From positions 1-7,469 of the forward strand of contig JAIWOJ010000093.1 of assembly GCA_020216965.1 (NCBI GenBank): 7,469 nucleotides of DNA. Reading direction: 5' to 3'. The translations under genes and the position numbers were made by a program. Source of the DNA: Prosthecobacter sp. (GTDB lineage Bacteria; Verrucomicrobiota; Verrucomicrobiia; Verrucomicrobiales; Verrucomicrobiaceae). This document shows, in pieces, positions 6,495 to 7,469 of this stretch (its first letter is position 1; each line of letters begins with the position of its first letter). The notes under the pieces were generated by a model that was not told the origin of the DNA, searched no databases, and saw only the letters and a list, made by a program, of their open reading frames with translations.

Positions 6495-7469
6495 TCAGGC
6501 TTTTTCCTTGATGTGTGCCCAGCAGTGGACGTGGGGCTCTCCGCGGAAGAACCAGACCATGTTCGGTCCCTCAATCTGCCAGACATCCCAGACACCATCT
6601 TTGCCGATGTCTTGGTTTTTGTAATAAGCTAGGTGCAGGTTGTCGAAGCCACCTGCCTCAATGTATTTCATGGATTCAGCGGCATCCTCCGCACGGAAGG
6701 GAGCCAGCAGATCCTTGAGCACAGCCCGCACGAGCCCCTTCTGATCGGCACTCAATTCGCTCATGGGGATGCCATCCAGACCGCGTGTTTTGCCAGTGAG
6801 CTTCACCGTATCGTTGCCTTCTTCGTCCCGGCTTGTGTCGCACAGGGCCATTTCACGCTGGCGTCCATCCAGGGCTTGGAAGACTTCATTCGCGCGCTTG
6901 GCCTGGAACCAATAGGCATTGCCCTCGTGGTCAGCTCTTTCGTTGAAGCTCTTCGCGGCATGACCGTAAAAAATAGGGCCCCCAAAGGCGGTGCCTGCCT
7001 CGCTGTCGCCATCACAGCGGCGGGTGCAATGGCGTCCAGTGAGGACAAACTCAAATTTGCCACTGCCGGGCTCGCCGAAAATGGCTACGGAAGCGCTGGC
7101 AAAGCCGCCATCACCCTTGTTGTCGTGGTCAAACTGACGCCAGACCTCCTTTTTGTATTCTTCACTGTGCAGTTGATCGAAGATCTGGCGCACGAGGTCT
7201 TGCTGATCTGGTTTTAGCACATCGCGGAGCCGCTGCGGGCGGATGTGCCAATTGTTGTCCACTTTGAGCCGAAGCGGATGATCCCAAGGAAGGCAGATGG
7301 CAGTGCGCTGCGTCTCATCCAGGCTACCATAAAGCTGCTGCACCAGGGTTTCAGAGGCAGGCATCTTGGGGGTAGATTCTGCTGCCAGCGCCTGACCTAG
7401 CGCGCCTGCGGCCAGGGCTTGGCTGCTGTGTTGAAGGAAACGGCGGCGGCTGAGTGGGCGGAGGAGGTC
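6495..7469 (-). CDS. DUF3500 family protein with Tat signal, 5' end outside window
   Basis: The frame stays open beyond ATG 7364 to the window edge. The 35 extra codons read as a Tat signal, LSRRRFLQHSSQALAAGALG followed by QALAAES, so the true start lies beyond 7469 and ATG 7364 is internal. At least 324 residues are visible. Counting from Met 7364, features I associate with DUF3500 (PF12006) are FVLTGRHCTRRCDGD (106-120), GGPIFYGHA (128-136), HEGNAYWFQAKRANEVFQAL (146-165), a Gln/Arg-rich middle, and a C-terminus WQIEGPNMVWFFRGEPHVHC (262-281). The function is not known to me. Several His and Cys residues (H112, C113, C117, H135, H278, H280, C281) could bind metal, an inference only. It is probably exported folded to the periplasm and co-transcribed with the thioredoxin/heme/PDZ gene 24 bases downstream, which suggests a joint extracytoplasmic role. 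The promoter is outside the window. Confidence 0.82.
   Translation of the reverse strand, partial: DLLRPLSRRRFLQHSSQALAAGALGQALAAESTPKMPASETLVQQLYGSLDETQRTAICLPWDHPLRLKVDNNWHIRPQRLRDVLKPDQQDLVRQIFDQLHSEEYKKEVWRQFDHDNKGDGGFASASVAIFGEPGSGKFEFVLTGRHCTRRCDGDSEAGTAFGGPIFYGHAAKSFNERADHEGNAYWFQAKRANEVFQALDGRQREMALCDTSRDEEGNDTVKLTGKTRGLDGIPMSELSADQKGLVRAVLKDLLAPFRAEDAAESMKYIEAGGFDNLHLAYYKNQDIGKDGVWDVWQIEGPNMVWFFRGEPHVHCWAHIKEKA

Noticed and set aside
7053..7076. GEPGSGKF in the DUF3500 protein resembles a Walker A P-loop
   Set aside because: The residue after GK is Phe rather than Ser or Thr, there is no Walker B partner, and the surrounding sequence fits DUF3500.

Overview
The window is 7,469 bases of GC-rich bacterial chromosome carrying seven protein-coding genes. 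The best guess for the host is a member of Verrucomicrobiota, or a related PVC-group bacterium. This rests on three things: a Tat-exported Gfo/Idh/MocA oxidoreductase of the type common in that group, an exported thioredoxin/PDZ protein next to a DUF3500 protein, and the near absence of Shine-Dalgarno sequences. It is an inference from gene content and has not been checked by any search.

Left part (1-1608, + strand): an ABC-transporter ATPase of the LolD/MacB type. Its start overlaps a possible stop codon of a gene lying mostly outside the window. A 357-base gap follows, holding two copies of a 23-base hairpin repeat, and then a small predicted lipoprotein of unknown function.

Middle (1690-4688): 5-formyltetrahydrofolate cyclo-ligase on the - strand, which converges on the lipoprotein gene. 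It diverges from a metallo-beta-lactamase-fold hydrolase (COG2220, NAPE-PLD/RomA-like) on the + strand. That gene is followed by an exported Gfo/Idh/MocA dehydrogenase, also +.

Intergenic palindrome cluster (about 4690-5140): between two convergent genes lies an unusually dense, roughly mirror-symmetric set of hairpins. Two diverged copies of one hairpin unit flank a central block with imperfect inverted arms. It looks like a REP/MITE-like interspersed repeat, possibly serving also as a two-way terminator. Nothing in it looks coding.

Right part (5151-7469, - strand): a likely two-gene operon. A Tat-exported DUF3500 protein, cut by the window edge, is followed 24 bases later by an exported protein that combines a three-cysteine thioredoxin-like domain, a CxxCH heme-c motif and two PDZ or PDZ-like regions. 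This pair, whose biochemical function I do not know, and the palindrome cluster are the most interesting parts of the window. I see no defence system, prophage, CRISPR array, tRNA or rRNA.
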